64,000 bases of DNA from Bryopsis sp. KO-2023 (taxonomy: Eukaryota > Chlorophyta > Ulvophyceae > Bryopsidales > Bryopsidaceae): contig BSYQ01000005.1 in assembly GCA_030272585.1 (NCBI GenBank), positions 6,417,501 through 6,481,500 of the forward strand. Reading direction: 5' to 3'. How positions within the stretch are numbered: the stretch's first letter is position 1; every line of letters begins with the position of its first letter. The position numbers and the translations under genes were made by a program. Shown piece after piece: positions 46,701 to 58,483 of the stretch. The notes under the pieces are model-generated. The model was not told where the DNA came from and did not search any database. It saw only the letters and a program-made list of their open reading frames with translations.

Positions 46701-49402
46701 GTACTCCCCTTTCCCCTCCATAAATCACAACAGAGATGATTAAAAATACACAACCCCCCACCTGCACAACTATTTTCTTCTTTCTTTCGCAACGGAAAAA
46801 AATCATTTTTGGCCAAATGGATCGTTTTCAGGGAGCAGTTAAAACTTACCCACTGGCAATAGTAGCACACGACCTCGTAGTCTTATGTCCTCCCCTCTGA
46901 CGAGACCTCTTACTATCTCGTCGCCTTTGGCTTCTTTGTCGATCATTGGCGCTGTTCAGTAGATGTCTGGAGACCGCCCTAACCAACCGGGAAAGGTTCT
47001 CCTTGCGCCTTTCTTTTTTCTTATACCTCGGTTTGCCTTGCTTCCTGTTTGGTTTGCCTTGCTTCCTGTTTGTTTCTGTGGTAAGAAGTACAATCCTTTG
47101 TTTCTGTGGTCAGAAGTACAATCCTGTTAGATCGCCTTGGTCGGTAAGTTACCGACGGTAACCTCCGAACGCACTTAAGCTCAAGTCTACCGAACTCACA
47201 AACTTTCGAAAGATGCCGAAAACTTTTGAAGAAATGGTCGAAGAGACGCGGGGAAAAAACAAGGAGATCGAAAAAAGATTCTTCGGAAGCGTACCCCTCT
47301 CAGAGAAACCGTCGAGGAGAACGCTGAAGCGCAAGTCCAAGAGAACTCTTGCACCCCTTCCTCCTCCACGGGCGACGAGGTCGACACTTACCGCTCATTT
47401 TTCTTCTCTTGACGCCGTCTCGCCATTTCCCACGGTAGTACCGCCTCCTTCGACTTCCACTCCTTCAAATTCAAGTTTACCTGCCACCTCCACTGCCACG
47501 TCTTTGGTAGACGGGGAAGAAGGGGACAGGGAAGAAGGGGACGACGCAAAGTGTTTGGAAGGAGAAGAAAGGGTCGAAAAGAAGTAGGTCTCTCGGCTTC
47601 GCTATTTGCGTTGTGGTTTCTGTAATGTTTGGTGGTGCCAATTCTTTTTGATGTGACATGCAGGCAAAACAAACTGGTGTGTGCGATGTGTCGCGATTTC
47701 AGCAAGGAGCTCGGGAAACACCAAGGAGGATGTGGTGTGACGTTCAAGGAAGTCCAAGAAAAATTTGGTCCACACCTGGATCAATTTTTAACCAAGGCGA
47801 TAGAAAAAATAACTTTTTTAGAAAAAGAAAAACGGTTCGATTTTGTTATAAAAAAGTTAAAAATCCATTTTTATAATGTTAGAAAGGTTGCCCTTAAACA
47901 TAACCGGGCTGGGGCATTACCTAGAGGTCGCCCAAGGCAAAAAATATAAAGGTTTTTTTATTTTTCGTTTATTTTTTGGGTTTTTATTTATTTATTTATT
48001 TATTTTTTGACTTTTTTATTTCTCAGTTTTTTTTAAATACTTTTTCGTTTTTATTTATTTTTTAATTGAACGAGGTGCAAATTCTCGAATATCGAGCAAT
48101 CGGTCTCTTACAAAAACAGCCATTGTTTCTTACATCAACAACATCCAATGCCCCTATCAATAAATCAACATCCACATTCCACCTCTCTTAAATTCACTTT
48201 CAAAAAATCTAGTAGATTTTAACCGATGGGACACAGAACAGGACACATGAGACATGAGAAGAACACAGTTGCAGTCGTGCTATTTTTACAATCACTTCAC
48301 CCCATTCCCCCGTTGTACCACGCCCTTTTACAGGAACTGCAACCTGGGACACACTCAGCAGACTGCTACATAAATCGACACCACATTTTTTTTACCACAT
48401 TTTTATAAAATTATGTGAATTTGGTGAATTCTTACCATGTTGCGGCGAATTTTTGTGAATATGGTAAATTTTTACCGGATTGTGGTGGATTTTTACCAGA
48501 TTGTGGTGGGTTTTTACCAGATTGTGGTAGATTTTTACCAGATTGTGGTAAATTTTTACCACTTTAAGGCAAAATCCTCTGTTTTACCACTTTTTCTCTC
48601 AGTTTCTTGAGATTAGTCTGTTTTTTTACCAGTTTTTGGTAAAAAAAAGTGGTAAATCGACCCTTTTTTTACTAGTGGGGGGCACTAACAATGCTGAAGA
48701 AAATGAACCTCTCTGGAAATCCCATGATGCAAAAGCTTCCCGGATGCAGCAGACATCTTTGGGAGGTATGGTACGGCGATAGGGCGGGACCTATGCCAAG
48801 AACCCGGATAGAGTGCCAAACTCGCCCCGCGCAAAGCTCTGGAACCGTCAAGATCAGGACGACAATTGTGATGAAGATACTTCGAAGCGCGTTGAAGGAC
48901 TCGTGTCATCCACAAGGCTTGACACACCCCTGCACCAGATGGTATGGAACTGGAAGCGCATGATTTGCTTTTCACCTTTCGACATTAGTTGTGCTTGGCC
49001 TCGCTCAAAAACGTCGTTTGTGTCGACAGTGCTCCTCAGCAAACTGATCACACCGTCAGTACCAAGGTGCTGAACCTTGGTGGGGACACATCGGGGCTAT
49101 TGCTTGAAAGGAGCTCGGGTCCAGCTGCATGTGAATGTGGACATGTGGCGTCAACGATCAATCCTAGCTACCCTCCTGGCGACGATATCAAGGAAATGGA
49201 GGGGGCAAGAGAAAAGGAGCGGGCTGTCCACCGGGGTGTGAAGAATGGTTGTATCAGGCAGAGGGGAAGAGGGCTGTTGAGCAAGTGCTTAGTTGTCACG
49301 ACTGCGGTAGGAGCGGCTCTGGTGGGGATTGGAAGCGGAGTTTTATGGTTGCGGAGTCACAAGCTGCCATTCTTATGGGTCCCGTCATTTTTGCTCATTT
49401 AA
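43769..49402 (+). CDS. Leucine-rich-repeat protein with C-terminal membrane helix, interrupted by a transposon
   Basis: Model: exon 1 43769-43840, exon 2 44391-44570, exon 3 44670-44764 continued at 48681-48765, exon 4 48989-49402. Without the 3.9-kb insertion this gives 281 aa (846 nt with stop). Residues about 25-110 carry LRRs of the plant intracellular type: AKVLILSMNQITFLPPEIG, LTVLKLEKNLIAALPPEL, LTELQVSDNLLNGLPVELG and MLKKMNLSGNPMMQKLP. The last exon holds a low-complexity stretch and a hydrophobic helix (LVVTTAVGAALVGIGSGVLW), suggesting a tail-anchored protein. The transposon sits inside the third LRR codon series. As it stands, a transcript reading into the element runs to a stop soon after. 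Exon 1 is inferred from a phase-compatible donor only. Function is unknown. Confidence 0.65.
44765..44792 (+). repeat. Left terminal inverted repeat of CACTA element
   Basis: 28 bp beginning CACTAGT, seven A, GGG; exact reverse complement of 48650-48677. Homology breaks immediately after the shared TTTACCA. Confidence 0.9.
44793..45240. repeat. Left subterminal repeat array
   Basis: At least fifteen copies of an ACCAG/CTGGT core embedded in TTTACCAGTTTT or AATCTGGTAATTT. The first part carries them in TTTACCAG orientation (44790-44930) and the later part in CTGGTAA orientation (44940-45240). Two longer units read AAACTGGTAATCGTGGTCG (44944, 45033) and are reverse complements of the unit at about 44870-44895. 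Confidence 0.85.
46144..46530 (-). pseudogene. Ser/Glu/Lys-rich (Nopp140/SRP40-like) coding remnant inside the transposon
   Basis: One minus-strand frame reads GADRGKKKAGPSAVKEAAK, TGSSSSESS, an in-frame TAA (about 46433), then EELSTEGDAAQAGPSARKG, PDSSSSSESSGKKP, SSSSSSEESEKESSPQKKKK and SSSSSSSKESSEESSGS, ending at a TAA at 46144. Alternating acidic-Ser and basic blocks are typical of Nopp140/SRP40-type nucleolar proteins. The start matches an acceptor (TTTCAG|GGTGCAG-like region), so it may be the last exon of a captured host gene. Compositional bias could mimic this without true homology. Confidence 0.4.
47213..47949 (+). CDS. Small basic Cys-containing protein encoded by the CACTA element
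   Basis: Two exons, 47213-47583 and 47664-47949 (AAGAA|GTAGGT donor, CATGCAG|GCAAAA acceptor), give 218 aa. The N-terminus is helical and charged (MPKTFEEMVEETRGKNKEIE) with a nuclear-localisation-like KRKSKR. A Ser/Pro/Thr-rich linker follows. The second exon has a CAMC pair (LVCAMCRDFSKELGKHQGGC), a helical block (LDQFLTKAIEKITFLEKEK) and an AT-hook-like end (LPRGRPRQK). It carries no DDE residues. Position and composition suggest an accessory DNA-binding protein in the role of TNPA, which binds subterminal repeats in En/Spm; homology to TNPA is not claimed. Confidence 0.6.
48420..48649. repeat. Right subterminal repeat array
   Basis: Tandem units of about 25 bp built on TTTTTACCAGATTGTGGT (48477-48550), with further TTTACCAC/GTGGTAAA copies up to the right terminal repeat. 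Related to, but distinct from, the left array. Confidence 0.8.
48650..48677 (-). repeat. Right terminal inverted repeat of CACTA element
   Basis: Reads TGGTAAATCGACCC, seven T, ACTAGTG on the plus strand; exact inverse of the left end. Followed by the duplicated GGG at 48678-48680. Confidence 0.9.
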
Positions 49403-50011
49403 CCACGCCACAAATGGTGGCTGTTTTTGCTGGCAATGCCTAATCAACACTTTTGGTGATCGTATGTTCCAAGTTGGAATTTCCAACCCTTCCTGGCTCT
49501 TTGGTTGTATCAACAGCTCTTTCTTTTAGATTATCATTATCTGGTCATCAGCATGCATTGATAGATTGATCAAAAACAAACATCCTCAGGTCACACAATC
49601 CCACAGCATGTCTCAATGCATGGAAAGGATCGTCCTAGTCGATGAGTGGTTTTGTGTACTGTTTCCCTCCCAACAATTTCCAACTGTTTGTCTAGAGATC
49701 AATTGCACCAATATAAAACATCCAGGACATAAAATTGCCAGACAACGACAAATACTCATTCAAGACATCAATCCCGAAGTTGATATTATTTCCAACTCTA
49801 CCTCTCCCTCTCTTCGAAAACCCTATTCACCCATTCAATGGTCGCAACTCCTCCTCCTCCTCAAAAAAACCAAACGAAACAAAATAGTCCACATAATCAG
49901 GAAACACTGGGGAAAAGAACAATAATGGGCATCGTTGTATGTTTCTCCCCAGATGCATGTGGCAAAGAAATTCTTTCAAAAATGGACGGAACTCAATCCT
50001 CTCCAGTGTTT
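49403..50011. other. Convergent 3' spacer
   Basis: Between the LRR gene stop and the leuB stop. AT-rich, no recognised gene. Confidence 0.35.
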
Positions 50012-53090
<3,079 letters not shown>

Positions 53091-53353
53091 CTCGACAGTC
53101 GAGATCGTCTGGAACACGCTTCAAGGCAGAAGGGAGACAGGAAAGGAACCTGCACAGATCGCAATCGTCGGCCAAAACTTCAAGCGCAAGACGCCACGGT
53201 CGAATGTCCAGAAACCAATTCATATCACGTGGATGCACACCCCCTCCAGTCGGACACAGGCCCTTCCCTACAAATATCGCGTTGGTGGCAACCGATAAAT
53301 CTACTGACGACAAGTTCTGAGTTCTGTTGCTCGTCTGGAGTGCGCTTGGCAAG
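53091..53353. promoter_or_regulatory. Divergent promoter of leuB and FAM136A
   Basis: Start codons are 263 bp apart on opposite strands, so the interval must contain or overlap both promoters. It is GC-richer than surrounding introns. No specific element is recognised. Confidence 0.5.
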
Positions 53354-54651
53354 ATGGGAGAGTCCTTGGAAAAAGTAAGCATCTGTTCCCAGCTTTTCGT
53401 GCCTTGAAATCGCTTCCCTGCGACACCAGACGTTCCAAGATCCAGCGCCGTCAGATCCTGAAGGCGCAGTTTTCCCTTTCAATGGATAGGCCGTCGAAGA
53501 GATGATGTCCCAACTCGATAAGAAGTTCTTTCTACCTACGCTAAAGAACGCTAGCTTGTGTCAAGCAAAGTGCTGCGATGTCGCCACCAATCGAACCCAA
53601 CTGCAGAATTGGTGAGATTTACAGCGTTCGCGGTGGCTGCGCAGACCGTCTTGTACTTGTTTCTTGTTTCCTTATCCTCCTGGAGTTGATCGTGTTGTTG
53701 GCGCCAAACGATTGACGTCTTGTATAGACGTCACCTCTCTGGGGCCTCTGACGCCTTTTCTTTCCCCGCCACCTCACAGTATGCAGCAGTGCAACGACCC
53801 TGTCCAGCAAATCCAAGTGTCCATGGATGCTCATTTGAAAGAATTCCAGGTAACCCACTCCATTTCAAATCTTTATTCCCCTCCAAAGTCAGTTTTCTAA
53901 ACATCACATGCAACAGCATTATCAATGCAAAGCGATACGATTCCCAGTACTTTCTAGGAAAGCCCGATACAGAGGATTAAACTTATGTCAATGAGATTAT
54001 GCATTAGATGTTGATCATTGATCACTGGCAGTTCTACTTTTTCCATGATCCGTTGCTCTATTTTTTTGTATTGTTGGTTTCTCCATACAGGAGCGATTGC
54101 AACGATGTGTGATGAGATGTCAGGACGAGGCAAAGGTAAAGCTTACAAACATATGTATTGGCATCTAGCCAATCCACTCTCGGGATGCGCAATTTGGCTT
54201 CTTTTCCAATACGATTCTGTTGCTGATCGATCACAAAAACAAGCTTTTCCAGTAATAAATCTGGGAAGCACCAGTTTTGACTACCCGCCTCTCCAACTCA
54301 GAAGAATTAGTTTTTGTATTTGTTTGATAATCAGAATTCTCTTTTGTTGCTGAATCTATGTGGTTTCCCTTCTTCAGGAATCGCTTCCAGTCAACCCATC
54401 CCAGCAACAAATCGTACAGGCCCAGGTGCTGCATCAGTCTTGCTATTCCTCTTGCATTCTCTGCAAATATGTTTTCTTGATCCGATGTGATTTGACACGT
54501 GAAATGCCATGGATATCGAATCGCACCCCAGATTGAAGTTTGGAATTTCGTTTTGCAGGATAAAGTGACGAAGTGTGCAGATGGCTGTGCAAACCAATTT
54601 AGAAAAAAGGTCCCCAAATTAAAAGCTGATATCGAGGCACGGCTAAAATGA
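53354..54651 (+). CDS. FAM136A: FAM136A-like mitochondrial twin-Cys protein
   Basis: Six exons: 53354-53374, 53490-53611, 53780-53849, 54091-54135, 54378-54425 and 54559-54651. They sum to 399 nt, 132 aa (human 138). The protein has the DUF842 layout: AVEEMMSQLDKKFFLPTLKN, the paired cysteines LCQAKCCD, a second pair NCMQQCNDPVQQIQ, a third ERLQRCVMRCQDEAK and a fourth DKVTKCADGCANQF, spaced as CxxxC pairs in helical hairpins. FAM136A resides in the mitochondrial intermembrane space, where such Cys pairs are oxidised. The first coding exon is only seven codons (MGESLEK). All phases agree. Confidence 0.9.
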
Positions 54652-54984
54652 TGAAAGCTTCTTTCGGGGGTTGGTTTAGATTTAATACAGGGCAGTTCTG
54701 GTTCATGTGTGGAGATAGAGGGGATGTTGAGTTCTTTCTTTTTCTTTCGTTTTTTTTAATATACTGTAGCGCTTTGGCTTTCCATTGTTATGAAATCAAT
54801 TGTGCCTTCCATTCTCAAAGAAAGGCAATGGGGCAGCAAGAATTCCACAATCACATCAGTTCTGTGTCAGTAATTACGTTGCTCCGAATGTCAGACCCCG
54901 CGCTGGTCGACGAGTGTCTTTTTTTCAAAAACGAATTCGCAGAATTGCGTGGGTGCGCGATTGCTGGATCCTCATACTGAAACG

Positions 54985-55598
54985 ATGAAGAGAATTCACA
55001 AGCTAGCGTCGAGCCTCGCCGTCTTTCTGACTGTGTGGAGCCTTGCGCTTTCGCAAATGACAGGATTCTCGCGAGTTGCGGTCGGCATGGTGGGTTCACC
55101 GATCCCTCCCACAGCTCCTGGATTCTCTATGCTGCAAAAAATTGTGCTGTGACGAAGAGCAGATTAAGAGTTAATGCACCACCCCTTACTGTCATGTGGG
55201 GTTGATCCTTTCAGCTGTGGTGACTTGGTTACGATCAGTGGAAGCATGAATGTCATTTCCAGGTCCCCCTCTTGGGAATTGTGGGGTTGGGGGCCTACAT
55301 GCTTGCAGCATTGATCTATGGGGTGGCCACCTTCCGAACTGTCCCTGAAGAATGCGATTCATTAATGAAGGTGGGGCTGATGCAATGTTTATTTATTTTA
55401 TTTTTATGTTATATTTAAAGGCTTGGGAATCAATATGTGAACTGACAGAGTGTTTCAGTTTCAGGCAGAGCTCGCACAGTGTTTTCTGGGACCTCATCAC
55501 CAGAACCAGGTTGCTCTGATGCAATGTTATTTCCTTTGTAGGACGTTGCTGAAGCCAGAGCAGATTTGATCTCAAGAGGAGTGCTGGAAGAAACATGA
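54985..55598 (+). CDS. DPM3: Dolichol-phosphate mannosyltransferase subunit 3
   Basis: Small ER membrane subunit that stabilises the catalytic DPM1 in dolichol-phosphate-mannose synthesis, needed for N-glycans, GPI anchors and mannosylation. Exons 54985-55089, 55263-55370 and 55542-55598 give 89 aa (human 92). Two membrane helices are visible (LASSLAVFLTVWSLAL and LLGIVGLGAYMLAALIYGV). The conserved C-terminal coiled segment for DPM1 binding follows: VATFRTVPEECDSLMKDVAE, ARADLISRGV. Ends convergently towards archease. Confidence 0.88.
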
Positions 55599-55754
55599 AG
55601 AGGTTGATTCAGATGTACAAACTTTTCTCTAAGGGTTTTTCGATTGATCTGATGTGCATCTACTGGGAGTTGGTGGGGCACCTTGCAAGCCAAGTTTTCT
55701 TTTTCTACATGGTGTCTCTGCTAGTAAACATTGGCCCAGACTCTTTTGCCTGGC

Positions 55755-55785
55755 ATATCCCCCCCCCCCCCCCCCTCCCCTTGGG
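55755..55785 (+). repeat. Poly(C) tract
   Basis: About 16 C followed by T and more C, between the convergent DPM3 and archease genes. A similar poly(C) run lies at about 28070-28084 inside an intron of the sulfotransferase fusion. Confidence 0.7.
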
Positions 55786-55833
55786 TTTGAACCTCTGTGA
55801 TCACATGATTCAATCCAATGCATCACGTGTGTG

Positions 55834-56541
55834 TTAGATGTCTACAATGACAAAGACCTCAGCATCCCCTTCACTCTCATGAATTTGCATCGCACTGTAT
55901 GTTATTGCCTTCACCTCTGTTCCACTCTCGTGACGCTCCCTGTCGAATCTCTCCCCACTTCCGCTCGCGCGAATTTTCCAGTTTTCGCGGTCGAACTCCA
56001 ACACCTCCACCTCGTTGCACACCAGAAACTCCGTATGGAAAACGAACAGGAACTCGTCGAGGAAAGCGAACAGCAACGACATCATATCGTGCCCTTCCGC
56101 TTCGATGGTGCACTCTGACGCTTTTGGACGTATGCCATCCAAGGGGGTCATATAGTTGAACATACCCAGCGCCGCTTGTGCGAACGCCTCAGAGACGTCT
56201 CGTCCCCAGGAATGTATCTGGACATCCGCCGTGTGGTCCAAGTACTCGAACTGAAAGGAACCCACTGCGCATGATCGATACTCAGGGAGCTCGTCGTCGC
56301 CGCAAGGTTTTCGTCTTTCAGTGTCCTCATCTTTTAAGTTCAATTGACTTGGCGTCACAGCTTCGGTGTTTCCTGAGTTTGTGGACGCTCGTACGAGAGG
56401 GTCTATCAGGTCGACGACGGCGCCTTCGGGCTGCACACCATCCTTATCCACTTCGTCTTGTGTGGTATCTTCCACTGCGCCCCTCTGCTGCCTTTTTCGA
56501 GTTTCTCTCTGTGGTAAGCCGCACGGAGGTTCGTTTTCCAT
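55834..56541 (-). CDS. ZBTB8OS: Archease (tRNA ligase activator)
   Basis: Archease promotes guanylylation and turnover of the RtcB-type RNA ligase in tRNA and XBP1-type splicing. Single exon of 235 aa. Residues 1-95 are a charged, probably disordered extension not found in the ~140-170-aa core family. The core begins FEYLDHTADVQIHSWG, containing the metal-binding Asp, and continues LSEAF-like VSEAFAQAALGMFNYM, then EAEGHDMMSLLFAFLDEFLF and VLEFDRENWKIRASG. It ends with the conserved GTEVKAITYSAMQIHE and the C-terminal FVIVDI. The start is taken at the first ATG (MENEPPCGL). Presence implies an RtcB ligase elsewhere in the genome, a route land plants lack. Confidence 0.93.
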   Translation of the reverse strand: MENEPPCGLPQRETRKRQQRGAVEDTTQDEVDKDGVQPEGAVVDLIDPLVRASTNSGNTEAVTPSQLNLKDEDTERRKPCGDDELPEYRSCAVGSFQFEYLDHTADVQIHSWGRDVSEAFAQAALGMFNYMTPLDGIRPKASECTIEAEGHDMMSLLFAFLDEFLFVFHTEFLVCNEVEVLEFDRENWKIRASGSGERFDRERHESGTEVKAITYSAMQIHESEGDAEVFVIVDI

Positions 56542-56735
56542 TTCGCTGCCTTCGCTCCCTTTGTCCAACCGAAATGGGACAGTGCGAATAAGTTCTACAC
56601 TTGTACCTCGTACAATTCGTGACGTCTGTAGACGTCAGCCGACACTGCATTGTATGACCGACGTCTTCCTGGTTGTGCCCAAGCACCATCCCCGTTTGCA
56701 GTGGCGCTGGAAAATTGACTTGAGGCGCTCTTCAG
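56542..56735. promoter_or_regulatory. Divergent promoter of archease and KATNAL2
   Basis: Only 194 bp separate the two start codons. A direct repeat gacgtctgtagacgtc at about 56621-56636 is a near-perfect palindrome (GACGTC halves), a bZIP/CREB-type ACGT core. The same GACGTC-type palindrome (gacgtcttgtatagacgtc) occurs at about 53714-53732 within the FAM136A second intron. Confidence 0.45.
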
Positions 56736-58271
56736 ATGTCGTCCTTGTCCTTAATTCGCACGCAAGGAAAATCCAGGGAGGCCGCAGAGCGGCGCTCCTT
56801 GGAGAGAAAGCGTGATATCCTGGTTGTTGTTCTGCGATACTTATGTGATTGCGGCTACACAGAGTCATACCAGCGCTTGTGTTCCGAGGCTAACCTATCC
56901 CTGGCGAAGTTAGACGTCGCAGACAACATTGACCTGACGACTATTTTCCGCGATTTTGAGGAAGGATACGAGTCGAAGTATGGGAAAAGGCCAAAGTTCA
57001 CGAGGCGGCCATCTGGGGGAGAACCGGCTCCCCAACCCGGAAACAAGGCCAACAGAACTCGGAGTCTGGACAGCGTCGCGAACACCTACAAACAGCTGGG
57101 GAAATCCCATAACAGGGGCGAGTCTACGAGTGGGAGACCATTGGAAGATGCAGGCGCGTCAAACAGGAACGACAGGGCCATAGATAGCGGGGAGGCAAGC
57201 ACTGGTGTACAGGAATCAGTTGAAAACACCATAGAGGTCAATGGTTTCGGGATATCACAGAGACGGGACGAAAACGTCACACCAAAGGAAGAAGGAGACC
57301 CAGAGGAGGCTCTTCGACTCAGACTCCTGAAGCCACTACCAGACACGCTGCAGGGGGAGCTGCGTGACCTTGCCCATACTTTAACCAGGGACATTCACAT
57401 CGAGAGCCCTGAAGTTCGATGGGAAGACATAGCTGGATTAGAAACTGCAAAGAAACTTTTGAAGGAGGCTGTGGTGATGCCCATGCGGTTCCCTGAATAT
57501 TTCACAGGCATCCTTACACCATGGCGAGGAGTGCTCCTGCATGGACCACCAGGGACAGGGAAAACTATGTTGGCCAAAGCTGTTGCCACTGAATGTCGGA
57601 CGACGTTTTTCAACATTTCTGCCTCCACCATAATATCGAAATGGCGAGGGGACTCGGAGAAACTGGTACGGGTGTTGTTCGAAATGGCGAGACACTACAG
57701 TCCTTCCACAATATTCATGGATGAGGTAGACGCCTTGATGAAATCACGAGGCTCAGATGGGGAGCATGAGGCATCCAGAAGGATGAAGACTGAGTTATTG
57801 ATCCAATTGGATGGTCTGGGAAGAAGTTCTGAGCAGGTTTTCGTCCTCACAGCGACGAATCTACCATGGGAGCTCGATGCCGCCCTGTTGAGGAGGCTGG
57901 AGAAGAAAATATTCGTTCCTTTGCCATGCCCTGAATCTCGGGAGGCGATTTTCAGGGCCGCTATTTCTGACAGAGTTCCTGCAGATTTCTCAATGAAAGA
58001 CCTCGGAAGTCTGACAGAGGGGTTTTCTGGGTCTGACGTAGCACTGCTGGCAAAAGAGGCAGCAATGAGACCACTGAGAAAATTGATGGCGTCTTTGACA
58101 TGTTTGAGTGATGAAACTGGCACAAACACGACACCCCGGGAGCTGGATCCTGTCTCAGAGGAGGATGTGCTGGCAGCTCTGCAAGTCACGAAGGCCTCAT
58201 CCAATCAAAACCAACATAAGTACAATGCCTTCAATGAAAAGTATGGACAATCCGGGGACACCAGGGAATAA
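56736..58271 (+). CDS. KATNAL2: Katanin-like AAA ATPase KATNAL2
   Basis: Intronless 511-aa microtubule-severing ATPase. N-terminal LisH dimerisation motif, residues about 28-60: DILVVVLRYLCDCGYTESYQ and LCSEANLSL, then DNIDLTTIFRDFEEGYESKY, which is typical of KATNAL2 rather than KATNA1 (which has a MIT domain). A disordered linker runs to about 215. The AAA module starts VRWEDIAGLETAKKLLKEAV. Walker A is GPPGTGKT (about 270-277). Walker B is IFMDEVDAL (about 326-334; canonical is IFIDEID). The sensor/arginine finger region is LIQLDGLG ... RRLEKKIFVPLP. It ends with a charged tail after the Vps4-type C-terminal helix. KATNAL2 acts on ciliary and centriolar microtubules, so flagella are expected in this organism. 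Confidence 0.95.
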   Translation: MSSLSLIRTQGKSREAAERRSLERKRDILVVVLRYLCDCGYTESYQRLCSEANLSLAKLDVADNIDLTTIFRDFEEGYESKYGKRPKFTRRPSGGEPAPQPGNKANRTRSLDSVANTYKQLGKSHNRGESTSGRPLEDAGASNRNDRAIDSGEASTGVQESVENTIEVNGFGISQRRDENVTPKEEGDPEEALRLRLLKPLPDTLQGELRDLAHTLTRDIHIESPEVRWEDIAGLETAKKLLKEAVVMPMRFPEYFTGILTPWRGVLLHGPPGTGKTMLAKAVATECRTTFFNISASTIISKWRGDSEKLVRVLFEMARHYSPSTIFMDEVDALMKSRGSDGEHEASRRMKTELLIQLDGLGRSSEQVFVLTATNLPWELDAALLRRLEKKIFVPLPCPESREAIFRAAISDRVPADFSMKDLGSLTEGFSGSDVALLAKEAAMRPLRKLMASLTCLSDETGTNTTPRELDPVSEEDVLAALQVTKASSNQNQHKYNAFNEKYGQSGDTRE

Positions 58272-58483
58272 GAAAGAGTACTAGGAAATTCCTACTGTCT
58301 AAGCCACTTCCAGTAGAGCAAGGGAGGCTGGGATTGAGAAATACAAGGGCAAGGGGGTTGCTCTGGTTCGAAAATTGAAGTCTCTCAGTGTCCGTGTTTC
58401 CCAGTCCTAAAGAGGTGCAAGTGCAATATGGTACAGATGTCGGGGCGCTCCCCCTTTCACATTCAACGTGAAAACCATGTTCA

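Larger units (their letters stand above)
44765..48677. mobile_element. CACTA-superfamily DNA transposon (3.9 kb, no transposase found)
   Basis: Both ends are the same 28-bp terminal inverted repeat starting CACTAGTAAAAAAAGGG; the CACTA start is the hallmark of the En/Spm (CACTA) superfamily. It is flanked by a 3-bp target duplication GGG (44762-44764 and 48678-48680), the family's usual length. Subterminal regions (about 44780-45240 and 48420-48660) are packed with short repeats of TTTACCAG / CTGGTAAT, as expected for transposase-binding subterminal repeats. Inside are a two-exon plus-strand gene for a small DNA-binding-like protein and a Ser/Lys-rich coding remnant on the minus strand. No DDE transposase is recognisable, so the copy is probably non-autonomous. 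Identical TIRs and an otherwise intact host frame mean a very recent insertion. Confidence 0.9.
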
